In this document: positions 11,255 to 62,224 of the stretch, one piece after another
Layout: each line of letters opens with the position of its first letter
Position numbering within the stretch: position 1 is the first letter of the stretch
Assembly (NCBI GenBank): GCA_030159075.1
Contig: BROG01000808.1
Location: 28,501-92,500, forward strand
Direction of reading: 5' to 3'
Length of the DNA: 64,000 nucleotides
From: Atrina japonica
Taxonomy: Eukaryota > Mollusca > Bivalvia > Pterioida > Pinnidae
Notes under the pieces: model-generated
Seen by the model: only the letters and a program-made list of their open reading frames with translations
Databases searched by the model: none
Told to the model about the DNA's origin: nothing
Translations under genes and position numbers: made by a program

Positions 11255-12345
11255 GACATGATTATTAGATCTTAGATCATTGTGACTATTATATCACTGT
11301 AGGGATACTGTCGGTAAAAATTGTATATCATTGTGAGGATATTGTTGGTCGAAATTGTATATCATTGTGAGGATACTATTAGTCGAAGTCTAAATTGTAT
11401 ATCATTGTGAGGATACTGTTGGTCGAAATGGTATATCATTGTGATGATATGATTGTCGTTTGACATCGTGAGGGTACAGTTGCCATTGTCAGAGAATATT
11501 TGTTTCATACTGATGTGAGAATATGCTAGCCGGAGCCTCGGGTATATTTAGGAATCCGCTGCTGGACAGTTGTATACCATGGGTAGTACTCCAGGTGGAA
11601 AGTTGTGTATCATTGTGAGAATACGATTACAGCTGTTATAGTACACTTCCTGAATATGCTTGTTAGGCTATGGTTGTCGGTGGATAGTTGAATATATTTG
11701 TTAGGATACTGTTGGAGGAAAGTTTTATATCATTGTGAAGATACTGTTAGTGGATAGTTGTATATTATTGTGAAAATACTGTTAGTGGATAGATGTCCAT
11801 CATTATAAGGAAGGATATTTGTTGGTAGATAGTTGTATATCATTGTGAGGATACTGTTGGTGGATGGCTGTATATCATTGTACGAATACTGTTGGTGGAT
11901 AGTTGTATATTGTTGTTTGGATATTGTTGGTGGATAGTTGTATATCGTTGTTAGGATACTGTTGGTGGATAGTTGTATATCGCTGTAAGGATACTGTTGG
12001 TGAATAGTTGTATATTATTGTAAAGATATTGTTGGTGGATAGTTGTATATCGTTTTAAGGATAGTGCTGGCGGATAGTTGTATATCGTTGTAAGGATACT
12101 GTTGGTAGACAGTCATATATCATTGTGACGATACTGTTGGTGGATAGTCATATATCATTGTGACGATACTGTTGGTGGATAATCGTATATCATTGTAAGG
12201 ATACTGTTGGTGAATATTTGTTTATTATTGTAAAGATATTGTCGGTGGATAGTTCTATATCGTTGTAAGGATACTGCTGGTGGATAGTTGTATATCGTTG
12301 TAAGGATACTGATGGTGGATAGTTGTATATCGTTGTTCTATGGAA
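11255..12345 (+). repeat. Minisatellite of ~35-bp units
   Basis: About 28 degenerate copies of a unit like ATACTGTTGGTGGATAGTTG followed by TATATCATTGTAAGG (35 bp; for example 11941 to 11976). It starts straight after the retroelement tail. A non-repetitive segment at about 11450-11600 also recurs at 22980-23110, so tail and array travel as one composite. There are no unique spacers, so it is not a CRISPR. Confidence 0.85.
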
Positions 12346-12349
12346 ACCT

Positions 12350-12445
12350 TCCTAGTTCGATGAAAAGGTCATATTCGGCGAAAAGGTCAAGTTCGGTGAA
12401 AAGCACAAGTTCCGCGAAAAGATCAAGCTTGGTGATATATGACGG
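12350..12445 (+). repeat. Short degenerate tandem repeat, core TCAAGTTCGGTGAAAAGG
   Basis: About five copies of an ~18-bp motif (AAGGTCAAGTTCGGTGAAAA). Similar runs recur at 13110-13195 and inverted at 16030-16110. They always lie beside the CTCCGGAGGGAGTCAGC or CTCCTTCCGGACAC block next to RT fragments, so they are probably the 3' end of that subfamily. Confidence 0.65.
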
Positions 12446-12599
12446 TCGCAACATGAACAACTAATGCGAATCCAAAACGAGATAGGACCAGGTCTCCGGA
12501 GGGAGTCAGCGCACCCAGCCAGAATGTTATAGGGAACCCTCTCGAAAATAAAAGGTCAGGCTCGGTGAAATTGTCATCAGTTACTTTTATATATGATTG

Positions 12600-12975
12600 G
12601 CGAAAGGGTGGTACTGTCTGTGGTCGTGCTTCAGAATACTATCTAATATTCCTGAGAGGGGGACTTCATATTGTTTAATAAGATTTCCGTATCGACCATA
12701 AAATTTCTTTAACGACGATTTCAAGCGTTCAACAACATAACCTTGTGTAAGTAGTTTATTAGCGAGTCGTTTCGCTCTCAGAATAAAACATTCATAAGAA
12801 CATAATGCTCTGGCATATCGTATAAGTTGTGAAATGAAAACGCCATAGGCAAGAGAAGATTGAATATTACTACTTAGAAACGGGAAGTTCGTGATATGGA
12901 AAGTGCATCGTTTGTCATAAAGTAAAATTGAAGAAGTACCAATTAATAATCGACGTTCAAGTCCATTAGAACACG
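12600..12975 (-). mobile_element. Retroelement RT C-terminal fragment
   Basis: On the minus strand it reads as decayed RT C-terminus: ITNFPFLSSNI, AYGVFISQLIRYARA, KLLTQGY and KKFYGRYGN can be traced from 12930 down to 12650. It has the same order of motifs as the plus copy at 15710-15950. Confidence 0.7.
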
Positions 12976-13204
12976 ATAAATTAGATGTGCAATGGTCTCA
13001 ACATGAAGAACAATTGCGAATCCCAAACGGGATAGGACCAGGTGTCCGGAAGGAGTCAGCATCCTTTGCTGGCATGCCAAACCCGCCGCGAATGTTCCAT
13101 GGAAACCTTTCAAGTACGATGAACGTGTCAAATTCGGTGAAACGGTCAAGTTTGGTGAGGAGGTCAAGTTCGGTGAAAATCACGATTGGCGAAAGGGGGT
13201 CACT

Positions 13205-13815
13205 ATCTGTTGCTCTCAGAATAAAACATTCATAAGAAGAGCATGTCCTGGCATAACGTATAAGTTGTGAAATGAAAACGCAATAGGCAAGAGGAGATTG
13301 AATATTACTATTTAGAAATAGGCAGTTCGTGATATGGAAATTGAAATCGTCGCGTATGTCATAAAGGGAGATGAGACAGGCGTAAATCTAGGTAAGAATT
13401 AGATGTGTTGCTCTCTGTCTCATTGATCTCTAGCTCAACAGGGTATATCTGGCTGAAGTAATTCTGAAATTCCGAATTATTTATGGACAGGACGTCATCG
13501 ATATACATGTAAGTAAGCCATTTGAGCCGAGATGCTAACTGTTTGTTTCCTTTGGATAGAAGAGACTGTATAAATTCCGCTTCATATAAATACAAAAAGA
13601 TGTCAGCCAAAAGAGGTGCACAATTAGTACCCATTGGAAAACTTTTCCTGCAAAAACCACGAATATATTGTCTAACAAAGAAATTCAGCATCTTGATAAT
13701 ATCGTTCTCAGTGTAATTTTTATTGGAATCCGAGTGTTCCTTCACAAGAAAGTTGTGAAGTTGACCATCCTTTCCAATCGACAGGAGTAATTCTTGGTAA
13801 GAAGACACAAAAAAT
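13205..13815 (-). mobile_element. Retroelement RT fragment with MGTN and YIDD motifs
   Basis: The minus-strand frame 13808-13359 encodes FPMGTNCAPLLADIFLYLYE, then MYIDDVLSINN, then VELEINE. These match RT motifs 4 and 5 (the catalytic YxDD). The N-terminal join (LLLSIGKDGQLHNFLVKEHS) splices a C-terminal motif onto an internal one, so the copy is rearranged. Confidence 0.75.
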
Positions 13816-14110
13816 CTCCGATACCAAAGTACAAATCCCTAGGATGTCCCTGTACAAATTTGGAAAAAATGGACAAATAGGGACCTCATGAAATCAAGAG
13901 GTGGGATCAGGTGCCATAGAGGAGTAAGCATCTCCTGTCGACCGGCCATGAGTCCACAGTCAAATCAAAATGAAATACGTGAGTAACGAATCCTTGTCAC
14001 AATTGGTAAAGACGTCTCAACAACCGCTATCGAACAGGCAACTCAACATTTCACTTAGTGAAACAGAGTAATCGCAAGTAATAGACCAAGACTATTATAC
14101 CGACCGTAAA
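13816..14110 (-). mobile_element. Retroelement 3' tail copy
   Basis: Inverted copy of the shared tail: the AAATCTCCGATACCAAAGTA end, then GGTGGGATCAGGTGCCATAG and the GTCGACCGGCCATGAGTCC block. It separates two further minus-strand RT fragments. Confidence 0.65.
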
Positions 14111-14880
14111 ATAAACAGATGTCTCATTGATCTCGAGCTCAACAAGGTACATCTGGCCGAGGTAATTCTGAAATTCTAAATTGTTTATAGGCAGGACGTC
14201 ATCGATATACCTGTAAGTAAAATTGAACGGAGATGTTTATTTTCTTTTGAGAACAAAGACTGTATAAATTCCGCTTCATATGAACACAAAAAGATGTCAG
14301 TCAACAGAGGCACACAATTGGTACCCACTGGAATGCCGACAATTTATTGGAAATGTTTTCCCGCAAAAACCAATGATACTTGTTAAATGCTTGACTTTGT
14401 TGACTTTAAATGTTCCAACAATTCTTTTGAGTTCTTAAGGATCCACATATAATTTACTCCGCTTCTTGAGTACGGCGTTGAACAGTACTTCTGATGACCT
14501 TGTTTAAGATCTGTAAAAATTTGATGAGTAAATAGAAAAAGGCTTGGTGGAGCACTTAGATGACCTCGCAATGAATCGGTGTTTATGGGGATTTTTGTGC
14601 ATCAATGTATGGCAATTCAAGCTCCGCGTCATTTGCTGGTATTCCGAAAGAAATGAGAACGAATTCATGATTATTTAATATTACAGCGGTACAGAAATCG
14701 GTGAGTGTATGTAGGTTTTCCAGGAAGTGTGTTGAGTCCAATTTCCTCTTTTAAAATGCTGAAGTAGTATCTCCTGCAGACAAATGTGAAGTTGTTAGAT
14801 GCTTTGTCAGCAGGAACGATGATGGAATTTTCACGGAGACGGGAAAGTTCTCTAACTACATCAGGGACGCAAAAATTAAA
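14110..14880 (-). mobile_element. Retroelement RT N-terminal and middle fragment
   Basis: The minus strand gives RT pieces including YSRSGVNYMWILKNSKELL (about 14475-14410) and a second DDVL region near 14200. It lies head-to-head with the plus-strand copy that begins at about 14883. Confidence 0.65.
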
Positions 14881-14882
14881 AT

Positions 14883-15990
14883 ATGTTTGGTGTTGGCAGA
14901 ATATTTAAAAAGATTACTGACTTAATCCGCTCTGAAAGAGGTTCAAGTTCCAAATCTTCTTTCACCAAGCTTATTTTGCTTACCAAACTTCTAATACATA
15001 TTAAACAAGGTCTTCAGAAGTACTGTATAACAGCCTACTCAAGAAGCGGAGTCAATCAGATGTGGATCCCAAAGAATTCATAGTAATTGTTGGAACATTT
15101 AAAATCTCTAAATTTCAAACATATTTCAAGCATCAAGTCTTTTGATTTTTCGACCCTTTACACAACAATCCCTCATCAAAAACTCGAAAACAGATTAACA
15201 TCTTTTATACAAAACTCTTTTATATACAAAAATGGAAATCGCAGATATACATATTTCGTGTTAGGTCATGAGGATCCTTATTTTGTCAAGGAACACTCCG
15301 ATTCCAATAACAAGTACACTGAAGACGATATTATCAAGTTGCTGAGGTTTTTAGTAGACAACATCCTCGTGGTTTTTGCGGGAAAAGTATTCCAACAGAT
15401 TGTCGGCATTCCAATGGGTACCAATTGTGTACCTCTCTTGGCTGACATATTTTTGTATTTATATGAAGTGGAATTTATAAAGTCTCTGCTATCCAAAGGA
15501 AACAAACAGTTAGCATGTCGGTTCAATTTAACTTACAGGTATATCGACGATGTTCTGTCCATTAATAATTCAGAATTTCAGAATTGCCTCGGCCAGATGT
15601 ATCCTGTCGAGCTTGAGATCAATGAGACGACAGAGAGCACCACATCTGGTTATTACCTAGATTTACTCCTGTCGATTGGAAAAGACGGTCAACTTCACAC
15701 ATCACTCTATGACAAACGAGACGATTTCAATTTCCATATCACAAACTTCCCGTTTCTAAGTAGTAATATTCCATCTTCTGCCTATGGCGTTTTCATTTCA
15801 CAACTTATACGTTATGCCAGGGCATGCTCTTCTTATGAATGTTTTATTCCGAGATCTTAACGACTAGCCAATAAACTACTTACACAAGGTTACGTTATTG
15901 AACGTTTGGAGTCGTCGTTTAAGAAGTTTTATGGTCGATACGGGGATCTTGATAAAATTATGAAGTCCCCCTCTCAGAGATATTAAATAG
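14883..15990 (+). pseudogene. Decayed reverse transcriptase, Penelope-like or related
   Basis: The longest RT copy in the window. One frame runs 14883-15860, broken only by adjacent TAG and TAA codons at 15081-15086. Motifs in order: FDFSTLYTTIP (RT 1/2), GIPMGTNCVPLLADIFLYLY (RT 4), YRYIDDVLSI (YxDD), YYLDLLLSIGKDGQLHTSLY, then ISQLIRYARACSSYECFI. Another stop and a drift in frame follow at 15860. The order FSTxYTxIP, MGTN, YxDD and a late R.ARxC region resembles Penelope-like elements as I remember them, but no GIY-YIG nuclease is visible, so the class is uncertain. It is not a host gene. Confidence 0.75.
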
Positions 15991-15999
15991 TATTCTGGA

Positions 16000-16330
16000 T
16001 CACAGCCACAGACAGTCACTCCGTTTCACCAATCATGCTTTTCACCGAACTTGACCTCATCACCAAACTTGACCTTTTACCGAATTTGACCCGTTCTTCG
16101 AACTAGAAAGGTTTCCATGGAAAGGATGTGGCATGCGACGGATGTGGCATGCCAGCACAAGACGCTGACTCCTTCCGGACACGTGGTCTTATCCCGTTTG
16201 GGATTCGTAATTGTTCTTCATGTTTAGACTACTTGCACATCTAATTCTTCGTGTTATAATATACTTTAGTTTTTGATTATTGATTGGTACTTCTTCAATT
16301 TTACTGCTTAGCCCAACGTAAGGCGTACTC
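16000..16330 (-). repeat. Inverted copy of the CGGTGAA / CTCCTTCCGGACAC repeat block
   Basis: Contains CACCGAACTTGACC repeats and GACTCCTTCCGGACACGTGG, the reverse complement of the block at 13030-13190. It ends near a TCTTCGTGTTATAAT segment. It flanks the plus RT copy, as the block at 12350-13200 flanks the minus copies. Confidence 0.55.
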
Positions 16331-17601
16331 TTCACATGCGTCCATAATAATTTTAATGAAAGAAAGAGAGAGATTATAAATTCATATGAGGTACAACTGA
16401 ATTATTTAAACAATGATTAAACATAACACCACAGCAACAATAGTTCCCTTCCACTTTCAAACAAACTTATATATCTCAAATCTGCCATGCCTTGTTTGTG
16501 ATTGTGAAATATTTATAATAATTTAATGAACTTTAATCACAGTATATCTATACAAGTTATGCGTGTCATCTTCTTTGTTTACCTGTTTAGTCAGCTTACC
16601 TGGCTGCAATATTACATCTGGATGAACTTAAATTATACGAATATCAAACACTATTGTGTTTAACTTTTATGAATATATATATTTCTTGAAGAAGAAATAC
16701 ATTTATTGAAAGTACTTTTGCAAAATATTGGTAAAATACAAAGAACAAAACCAAAATGACGCAGTCTCCCCTTAGCACCCCTGATATGTAAGCCTGAGTT
16801 GGGGGAGGGGATGTTTAGTGTCACGTGATCGGCGATTCAATCGATAATTTTAGTCATTTCTGAATAGCGGATAGGATTTGCACTTGTGAATAAAATCACT
16901 TGATGATTGTCTTGTCCAAATAAAAGCAAAACAAAAATGTTTTTACCGAAAGGTAATTAGAAATATGACAAATTTAAAGCCACCTGGCGAAGCGAACGAA
17001 ACCCTAGATATGACGAAATACTTTGGATGTGCTAAATACTGGAACAGTGCGAGTCGGAAAAGGTCGATATATTGACTATTGTAGTTAGAGAGGTTTCAGA
17101 AATCAAGGTACCGGAATGGACAGATGTCTTTAGTAGCTGAAGGGAAAATGTAAACATGGTCTATTGTAACAGTGTAATAATTTCATCAACGACCATTTGC
17201 AGCGAAAAACATGTGAAGCTGATATATAAGACAATCACTTGCTTTCTCTTCCTACTTCTTACATACTTGTAACTATCGTGAAAAATTCTCAATATTTAAT
17301 CATTCATTTTTTTACTTTAAAAACACCATTCCCTTGTATTCCACCAGTCCCACCATTGTATAGGTAACCAATATTAAAAGCGTTAAACGACACAAAAACA
17401 AGTTATTGAATTGGTACTGTACCCTTAAACAGGGCGCGTAAGGGCTGATGCACTAATCGGGCCAGTTCTCTTGTACACGTGAAATGATTCTAAAAATAAC
17501 TCTTGTCACCACTTCTCTACAGTGTCATATTTGGTATATTTTTACTTCGTGAGGGACAGAGCAGTAGATTACACAAATGTGGAGAGAATTTGTGTCCTAC
17601 C

Positions 17602-17663
<62 letters not shown>

Positions 17664-17907
17664 GATCGCGATAGATAGTGTAAAACTTTCAATTTGATCT
17701 GTTATACCGAGGAGATTTAAGTATCATATTGAATGCATTATCACCGATTGTTCGGTAGGTAAATAAAATACATCACAATGTACTATACGGATTAGATAAA
17801 AGCACGATGATAACGATGCGAAACAGATAAAGAGTCCATATATATGTCCAAATGGAGATCAATAGCAGTAACACATAACAGAAAACCGATTTATTTTTCT
17901 CGTAACA
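16331..17907. other. Upstream region of gene 2, no gene seen
   Basis: AT-rich sequence with a (CA)n run at 17606-17660 and no recognisable exon. It presumably holds the promoter of gene 2. The best TATA-like run nearest the start codon is ATATATAT at 17838-17845, which is weak evidence in AT-rich DNA. Confidence 0.4.
17606..17660. repeat. (CA)n microsatellite
   Basis: About 27 CA repeats. Confidence 0.95.
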
Positions 17908-55736
<37,829 letters not shown>

Positions 55737-55823
55737 ACTTCATCAATGATATTCACTTCAGCGAATCATCAGTCATACTTATGTTAAAGGCATACAACCT
55801 GTCAAAAAGGATGTTTTGATTGT

Positions 55824-55829
55824 ATTAAA
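55824..55829 (+). promoter_or_regulatory. Possible polyadenylation signal for gene 2 (ATTAAA)
   Basis: ATTAAA lies about 90 bases after the stop codon. The context is AT-rich, so support is modest. Confidence 0.35.
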
Positions 55830-57620
55830 AGTTTGAAATATTCGACGATTTATACAAGAACATTTGTTTTAAAAAGTCCGGGACTGAAAAAAAAACACTT
55901 CTTTCAATGGGATATTTGTGAAAAGAAATCGAATGTGAAAAATGGGAAAGTGAATATTTGTATTCTAACATGGATGGAAGGATATTCAATCGTCGGCGTA
56001 TTCCATTCATAATATATGCATGATATGTTAATTTTTTCTACGGCAATCATATGTATAACTTTTTAGTGGTTTTATCAAAGTTTTGGTCTAATCGCGGGAT
56101 ATTGCTTTTTTCAAAATCACAGCCCGTATGCCTTTAAAATCCTAACTCATAACTTTTATTTACATTTACAGAAGAAAGACATATTTTTACATTTAAAGAA
56201 TACAAACTCTAACTGTATAATTTCTAATATTGTTTCGTTTCATATTATATATGCAATGTGTACATATTCATTTAAAGCTGTAGCATATATCAACCAAGTA
56301 CTGGTTATATTATCCGACTTCCGGTGTATTATAAACATAATACCAACGTTTTTGCTATGCTTAAAAAGATCAAAACATATTAATGCTCGGGATGATCGTT
56401 TCTGTCGTTTAGATTTCATCAGTTTAACTCGCATCCAGTTTCCAAAATAGGGAGGTGTATGATATAAGGTCAAATACTTAATATAAATGTATTTCCAAAT
56501 CCACAGAAGAGTATCCACTCTACGTAGAAAATGACTATCTCAGCGTTATAGGTGTTTTAAAATGCCCTGCTAACCATATATATGACTCTAAGCCTAAATG
56601 ATTAATTGGAATTAAAGTTGTGACAACGTTTGAGCTATTTATTTCACATCTGAAAACTGAGATACATAGACTGTGACAAATCAAAGAAAGTACAATTATC
56701 ATCAAGAAGAGTAATGATGATAACGTTATTCTTTAAAAGGTACTTCAAGTCTTGCTTTTTAGGAGTGACACCAAATTAGTATATCATCAACTCCATAATT
56801 TTTATACAAAGGCAATATATATAGCATGCAAAATTCAATTTTAAACGAATGAATGCAACATATTTCCAAATATATGTGAAAGAATAATTATGAATTATAT
56901 ATATATATATATATTTAATAATCTATATCATATTGTTAAGTATGAAACATTTAATTTTTCGTGTCACTGTTTATTTACGTGTTGTGTATTATATCTAATA
57001 TATAATAAATATAAATCAATGTGCTATTTTGGTGAAGTATTACAATCTTAAAAATTGATATATGATACCACATCGCCAAAGTGTAACGTATTTTCAAATA
57101 CAATAAGGTTCTTAACAAATCAAAATGTCTTAGTATGTTATTGAAAGCATTAAAAGTAACCGACACGTTATATCTTGTAGGAAATAAGTTCTCGCAATCG
57201 AATTTGTTAAGATAAAGTAGACCTATATCGTAGTCCACGTCAAACACTCAGCGTAGGTCTTAATCATTTGTCGGTTGTTGTTGTTGTTGATGATGATGTT
57301 GTTGTTGTTGTTGTTGCTGTATTGTTGTTTAACGTCCAATCGGCAGTTGTAGTTAATAAGGCGGATACAGTCTCATCATTGTATTGTAGGTCAGTTTATG
57401 ACTGCAAAAGTGCTCACAAATGATAAAAAATCCTAAACATCATATCAAATAATAACTAATTCATCATTAATTAATATATTTGGGTTTTTTTTATTGACGA
57501 CCGCTTTAAAAACTTGACTGGCAGAATTTGTATCACGACGCAGTCACATTGTACTACTTTTGTGTAAATGATAACAGCAACGTTTCACGTTCCGTGTACG
57601 ATTAAACTTTCAATTATTGA
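55830..57620. other. Intergenic, no gene seen
   Basis: AT-rich. Holds a short (TA)n at 56896-56916, a (GTT)n run at 57280-57320 and a segment at 56390-56460 (GATCGTTTCTGTC...TTCATCAGTTTAACTCG) that resembles 1995-2030, a dispersed repeat. Confidence 0.6.
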
Positions 57621-57624
57621 CATA

Positions 57625-57960
57625 TCTGAAACCTCGTTTGATGTCAACATTCCACAAATTTTACGGTCCGTATAATAATCTTGTTTGCGATTACTCGTTT
57701 TCAATAACTGAAATGTTGAGTTGCCTGTTCATTAGCGGTTGTTGAGACGTCTGTACTAATTGTAACGAGGATTCGTTCCTCACTTTTTTCATTTGAATTT
57801 GACTGTGGACTCATGACAGTGTGTGAACAGTCTACAGGTGATGCTTACTCCGTAACTTCCAGCGGTCCGTGTGTGTCAATTTTTTATCAGATTTGTACTT
57901 TAATCCTGGACAACCTAAATATATATACTTTGGTATCTGAGATTTTTTTATATTTCACTT
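57625..57960 (+). mobile_element. Retroelement 3' fragment
   Basis: AAACCTCGTTTGATGTCAAC, then TACGGTCCGTATAATAATCT (RT C-terminus), then the tail ending TTTGGTATCTGAGATTTTTT. Confidence 0.75.
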
Positions 57961-58298
57961 CCATTTTCATTCACATATAAGCTTTTTAGACAAGTATTAC
58001 CACCATTTAACATAACACTACTTTTAACAGGTATACAGACATTCTAATAACATATGCGCTAGAGCCGGAGGACAGAATATATGACTACGCGTAATACACT
58101 TTGATGCACTTACAGTGTGTTACGGAAATTTACTGATATTTTTTAGATGTCCTTTGTTATGCAAGGAATAAGTTCTCACTTTCGTATTCGATTATATACG
58201 GTAAAAATCATATAATTTTAACAGGCGCAAGCCTCGTGAATTCATATCATCAAATAATCATCTCTTTTTCACCGTATCTAATCGGAAACGAATACATA

Positions 58299-58432
<134 letters not shown>

Positions 58433-58689
58433 GTCTGTGGACCAATGCTCGTGGTACTTTTAGATTTGATCTGCTCTGCAATACAAAAATAAAAGTTTTG
58501 TACTTGCACAAGTTTTGCCTTATTTATCTACCGAATAACTTTCGTTTTCTCCATTTTGGTCAACAGAAACTGTCATCATGTGACCGGTAAATGTTTTGTT
58601 TACCGCAGACGGTAACAAAAAATACTTCTGTGTCGTATTTTTCATTTTCATTCGTTCAGGTAAGTAAGGCTAAAATAATAATATTTGTG

Positions 58690-59756
58690 ATTTATTTGTA
58701 AACTTGTGAATAAAATTTATTCATTTACTTACGAGTATCTGAAATTTCATCAGTGTAGAGAATTAATTCTACAATATGAAAAATATGGTACCATGAGCAA
58801 TGTTACACTTGCAGTAAAAAATGTCGTTTCAGCAACTCCTAAATACGGACAGCTCTCTAGAAAATTACATCTAAAATTTTGTAAATATATCTTGAAAGTA
58901 AACAATAGCACACCAAATTTTATGGTTTATGGGGAATTAGGACGTTATCCAATACTTATTAATATTAAACTAAGAATGATAACTTTCTGGGGAAAACTCG
59001 TTAGTTTTAATACGCCCAAAACTTTCGAATACATTGTACACATTTTATTTATACAAGAAATTTTACCGTGGGTAAGATTTATTAAATCTATTTTACAAGA
59101 ATGTGGATTGTCATATATTTGGGAAACACACAACTTTGTTAATATTAAATATCTTAGAAACATTGTATTTTAGGTCATTACATGACCAGTTTCTCCAACA
59201 GTGGAGAGGTTCAGTATTTAATTCTGCAAAAGGGCTTAATTATAGAATTTTTAAAAAAAATTTAGAGTTTGAGAACTATCTTACTATGTTACCTACAAAA
59301 CAAGCTCGGCTCCTGTGTAAATTTAGAACTTGCAACTTTTATTTACCGATAGAGACAGGCCGATGGCAAAATATTCCAAGACAAGAACGTAAATGTACTT
59401 TATGCAATTTAAATGATATTGGAGACGAGTTTCATTTCCTGTTTAAATGTACTGATAATATAATTAGTAGAACGAGAAAATCACTTTTAACCAAAATATT
59501 ATTCCGAAAGACCAAACACTTACAAGTTTCACGATTTGTTCAAAAACAAAAAATGTAACTTTACTGAGAAATATATGTAAATTTATTGATGTTGTGAAAG
59601 AGAGAGTTTGTCCTCCTGGTTAATGTATTAACCAACACTTTCCACGCATGTAATTTAATTTATGTAATTTATTATGACTTTGTATATTTTCTCTACAATG
59701 TGTGTATATACGTTTATGAGAATAAACTATTGATTGATTGATTGATTGAGGAATAA
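58690..59756 (+). pseudogene. LINE-type retrotransposon 3' end, frameshifted
   Basis: Two overlapping frames give one protein C-terminus. 58706-59173 has LKFCKYILKVNNSTPNFMVY and RYPILINIKLRMITFWGKLV. 59103-59558 has FLQQWRGSVFNSAKGLNYR, ETGRWQNIPRQERKCTLCNL and DEFHFLFKC. The Cys-rich RKCTLCNL...DEFHFLFKC knuckle is typical of the end of non-LTR retrotransposon ORF2. A frameshift lies near 59165. The copy ends in a (TTGA)n tail at 59730-59749, typical of a LINE 3' terminus. There is no RT core, so it is 5'-truncated. Confidence 0.75.
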
Positions 59757-59890
59757 ATATTGCCAAGACAGTTCCCAGTGACATGTGAACATTTTGTAGG
59801 GTCTCGTCATAAAATATATCTTAATACAGTAAAGGTAAGTGGTACCTATAATAAAATAATCGCGCAGACGTGTTGTTTTTACAAGCATTG

Positions 59891-60004
<114 letters not shown>

Positions 60005-61718
60005 CGAACACACAAATAAACCACCACGACGACTCTTATAGTTTAGCGAGGTCTCTAGATTCCTACCTAGCATTATACTTATCATATAGGAATTAATATC
60101 GGGTAAAGTGTAGACCGTTACGGTTATTTTTAGAAAATGATACCATTAAACACCGTCATTACTGTATGACTAATAGTCATTCACTAGTTTTATCATACAT
60201 CTTAAAATAACATTTTGGACGTATTATTCCCGCTGCTTCCGGTATTATCAATTTCAAGAAAAAGTTTATGTATTTAATAAGTTCATTTGTCCAAAGGTAA
60301 AAAAATCTGATATCCTGGAAATTACATTTTGGTGCAATGTGTATGAGGCATTTTTCCGGATGAAATTAAAGAATTACTTTGACAAATAATTTATACACAA
60401 TAAAATTTAAGATGATAAAATCCGGCGTCTTGCTGTATTAGTTTTAATAACTGAAACTTGCTAATTTCCACAAAATGGCTTGTCAAACCGTTTACAGATG
60501 TAAAAGAAATACATATAGAGAAGATTCAATTTGGGGGTTTAAGTGTTTCGGGAAAGTACAGATTCTTTCAGATACGGGTATACGAGAAGATTCGTAAGAT
60601 AGGAGACACTTTAGTGCAGAACACAGCAACCAAGAGTTACAAATATATTTGGACAAACACAAATACATGTATAACGAAAAGGGTACATAATGATAGTATA
60701 TTTTTGAATTCCGGGTAAACAGAAGTTATGTGTCGCTGCTATAAATTTATGTATACCATGGTTAATCTTGAGAAAATGTACATGCGCGGATAAGTCACAA
60801 AAAATTTCCACCTGAGAAATGTTTTATGAATACCTACTTGAAAGTAATTATGTCAAATGAGCATGTTGAATCGACCATAGAGCGAATTCAAAGCATACTG
60901 TAGAATCTGACATAATGTTTTTTCGTGACTTTACATAGGCATTTCTATCGCGTACACTGTCACCGAGTTCAAACTATTTTTTAAATAAATTGGTATATAT
61001 ATATATATATATATACTGAAAGCTGAAAGCGCTAACAGAAGAATAATTATATTTACTATGATCAAAGGAATGTGTTGTTCTGAATAATAATTTTTCTACT
61101 ATTTCTACTGTACCAAGGACTTTTTATTTCTACTGGATCAAGTCATATATATATATATACGGGTGTTCGTGTCGGTATGGTGCCGATATATATGGAGCCG
61201 TATATATATAAGAGACGATATATAGTAATGTGGCGCTGTGGGCCGTATATATATATATATACCAAAATATATATATATATTCACAACATATATAATATAA
61301 TTGTAAAAAGTATATATATAGTAGTCCAAAAATATAATTACGTTGAGGAAACATAATCGTCCGACTATCAAAGTCTGAAATGCATTGGTATCAAGACGAC
61401 ATATCGTTTCTGTCAAAAAATTAGTACACAAAGAAATGAAATTGAGTTTTATCAGTTGACCTCGAAGTGCTAACGCTTTAATCGATTTGAAAAGTATGTG
61501 TATTTTCTAAAGATAAAGTGGTATCATACACTTGGTGACCAAATATTATATCTCTAAAAGTACTTATGGCCTAAATCCGTCTAAGCGTAAACCACTGTAC
61601 CAAGAAAAAATTGACTATTTTAGCTTTTATATAATATATATATCGTTTCTGTATTACTTATATTTGAACTATATATATATATATACAAGACCAAATATAT
61701 ATATAGCCTAAATATAAA

Positions 61719-61799
<81 letters not shown>

Positions 61800-62150
61800 C
61801 CAGCTAAACAGAAAGACACGATTTAAGAACTGCATTAATATCAGTGCAGTAAAGTTTCTAAAATGTTCATTACACAACACATTGGATTCTGTTTTCATCA
61901 ATTATTACGTTGTTATTAACTGAAGTGAAGATATCACTAACATTGTGTACTGTATTATTTACCATTATATATACCGTGTAAGAAAACACAAAGCAACGAG
62001 TTTTACGTTTTTATTGATCCGCTGCTAAAAAAAGATTACAGGTTAAAATGTAGAAACATTGACCTGAATACACAGGTAATATGTATTGTAAACACAGTCA
62101 CGTTTTTAAACCGTGAGAGCACTGATTGGCTGAATTCGTTGCAAGCAAAA
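60005..62150. other. Intergenic, AT-rich, no gene seen
   Basis: Contains (TA)n blocks at 60990-61012, 61145-61330 and 61665-61798. I see no exon with support. An 86-codon frame at 60458-60718 has no motif and no conserved splice context. Confidence 0.6.
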
Positions 62151-62167
62151 GAATGAATTAATGCTCA

Positions 62168-62175
62168 GTATATAC
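62168..62175 (+). promoter_or_regulatory. Possible TATA box of gene 3
   Basis: GTATATAC lies about 50 bases before the ATG. A start site about 30 bases downstream would leave a short 5' UTR. That UTR would hold an out-of-frame ATG at 62215-62217, 10 bases before the real start. Confidence 0.4.
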
Positions 62176-62224
62176 CCGACTTCAAATTGAAAACAACCAT
62201 TTGGTACAACGTGGATGTATAAGA

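Noticed and set aside
11255..12345. Possible CRISPR or centromeric satellite
   Set aside because: There are no spacers; it is a short minisatellite tied to a retroelement tail, with no sign of large satellite scale.
60458..60718. 86-codon open frame
   Set aside because: No recognisable domain and no supporting exon structure.
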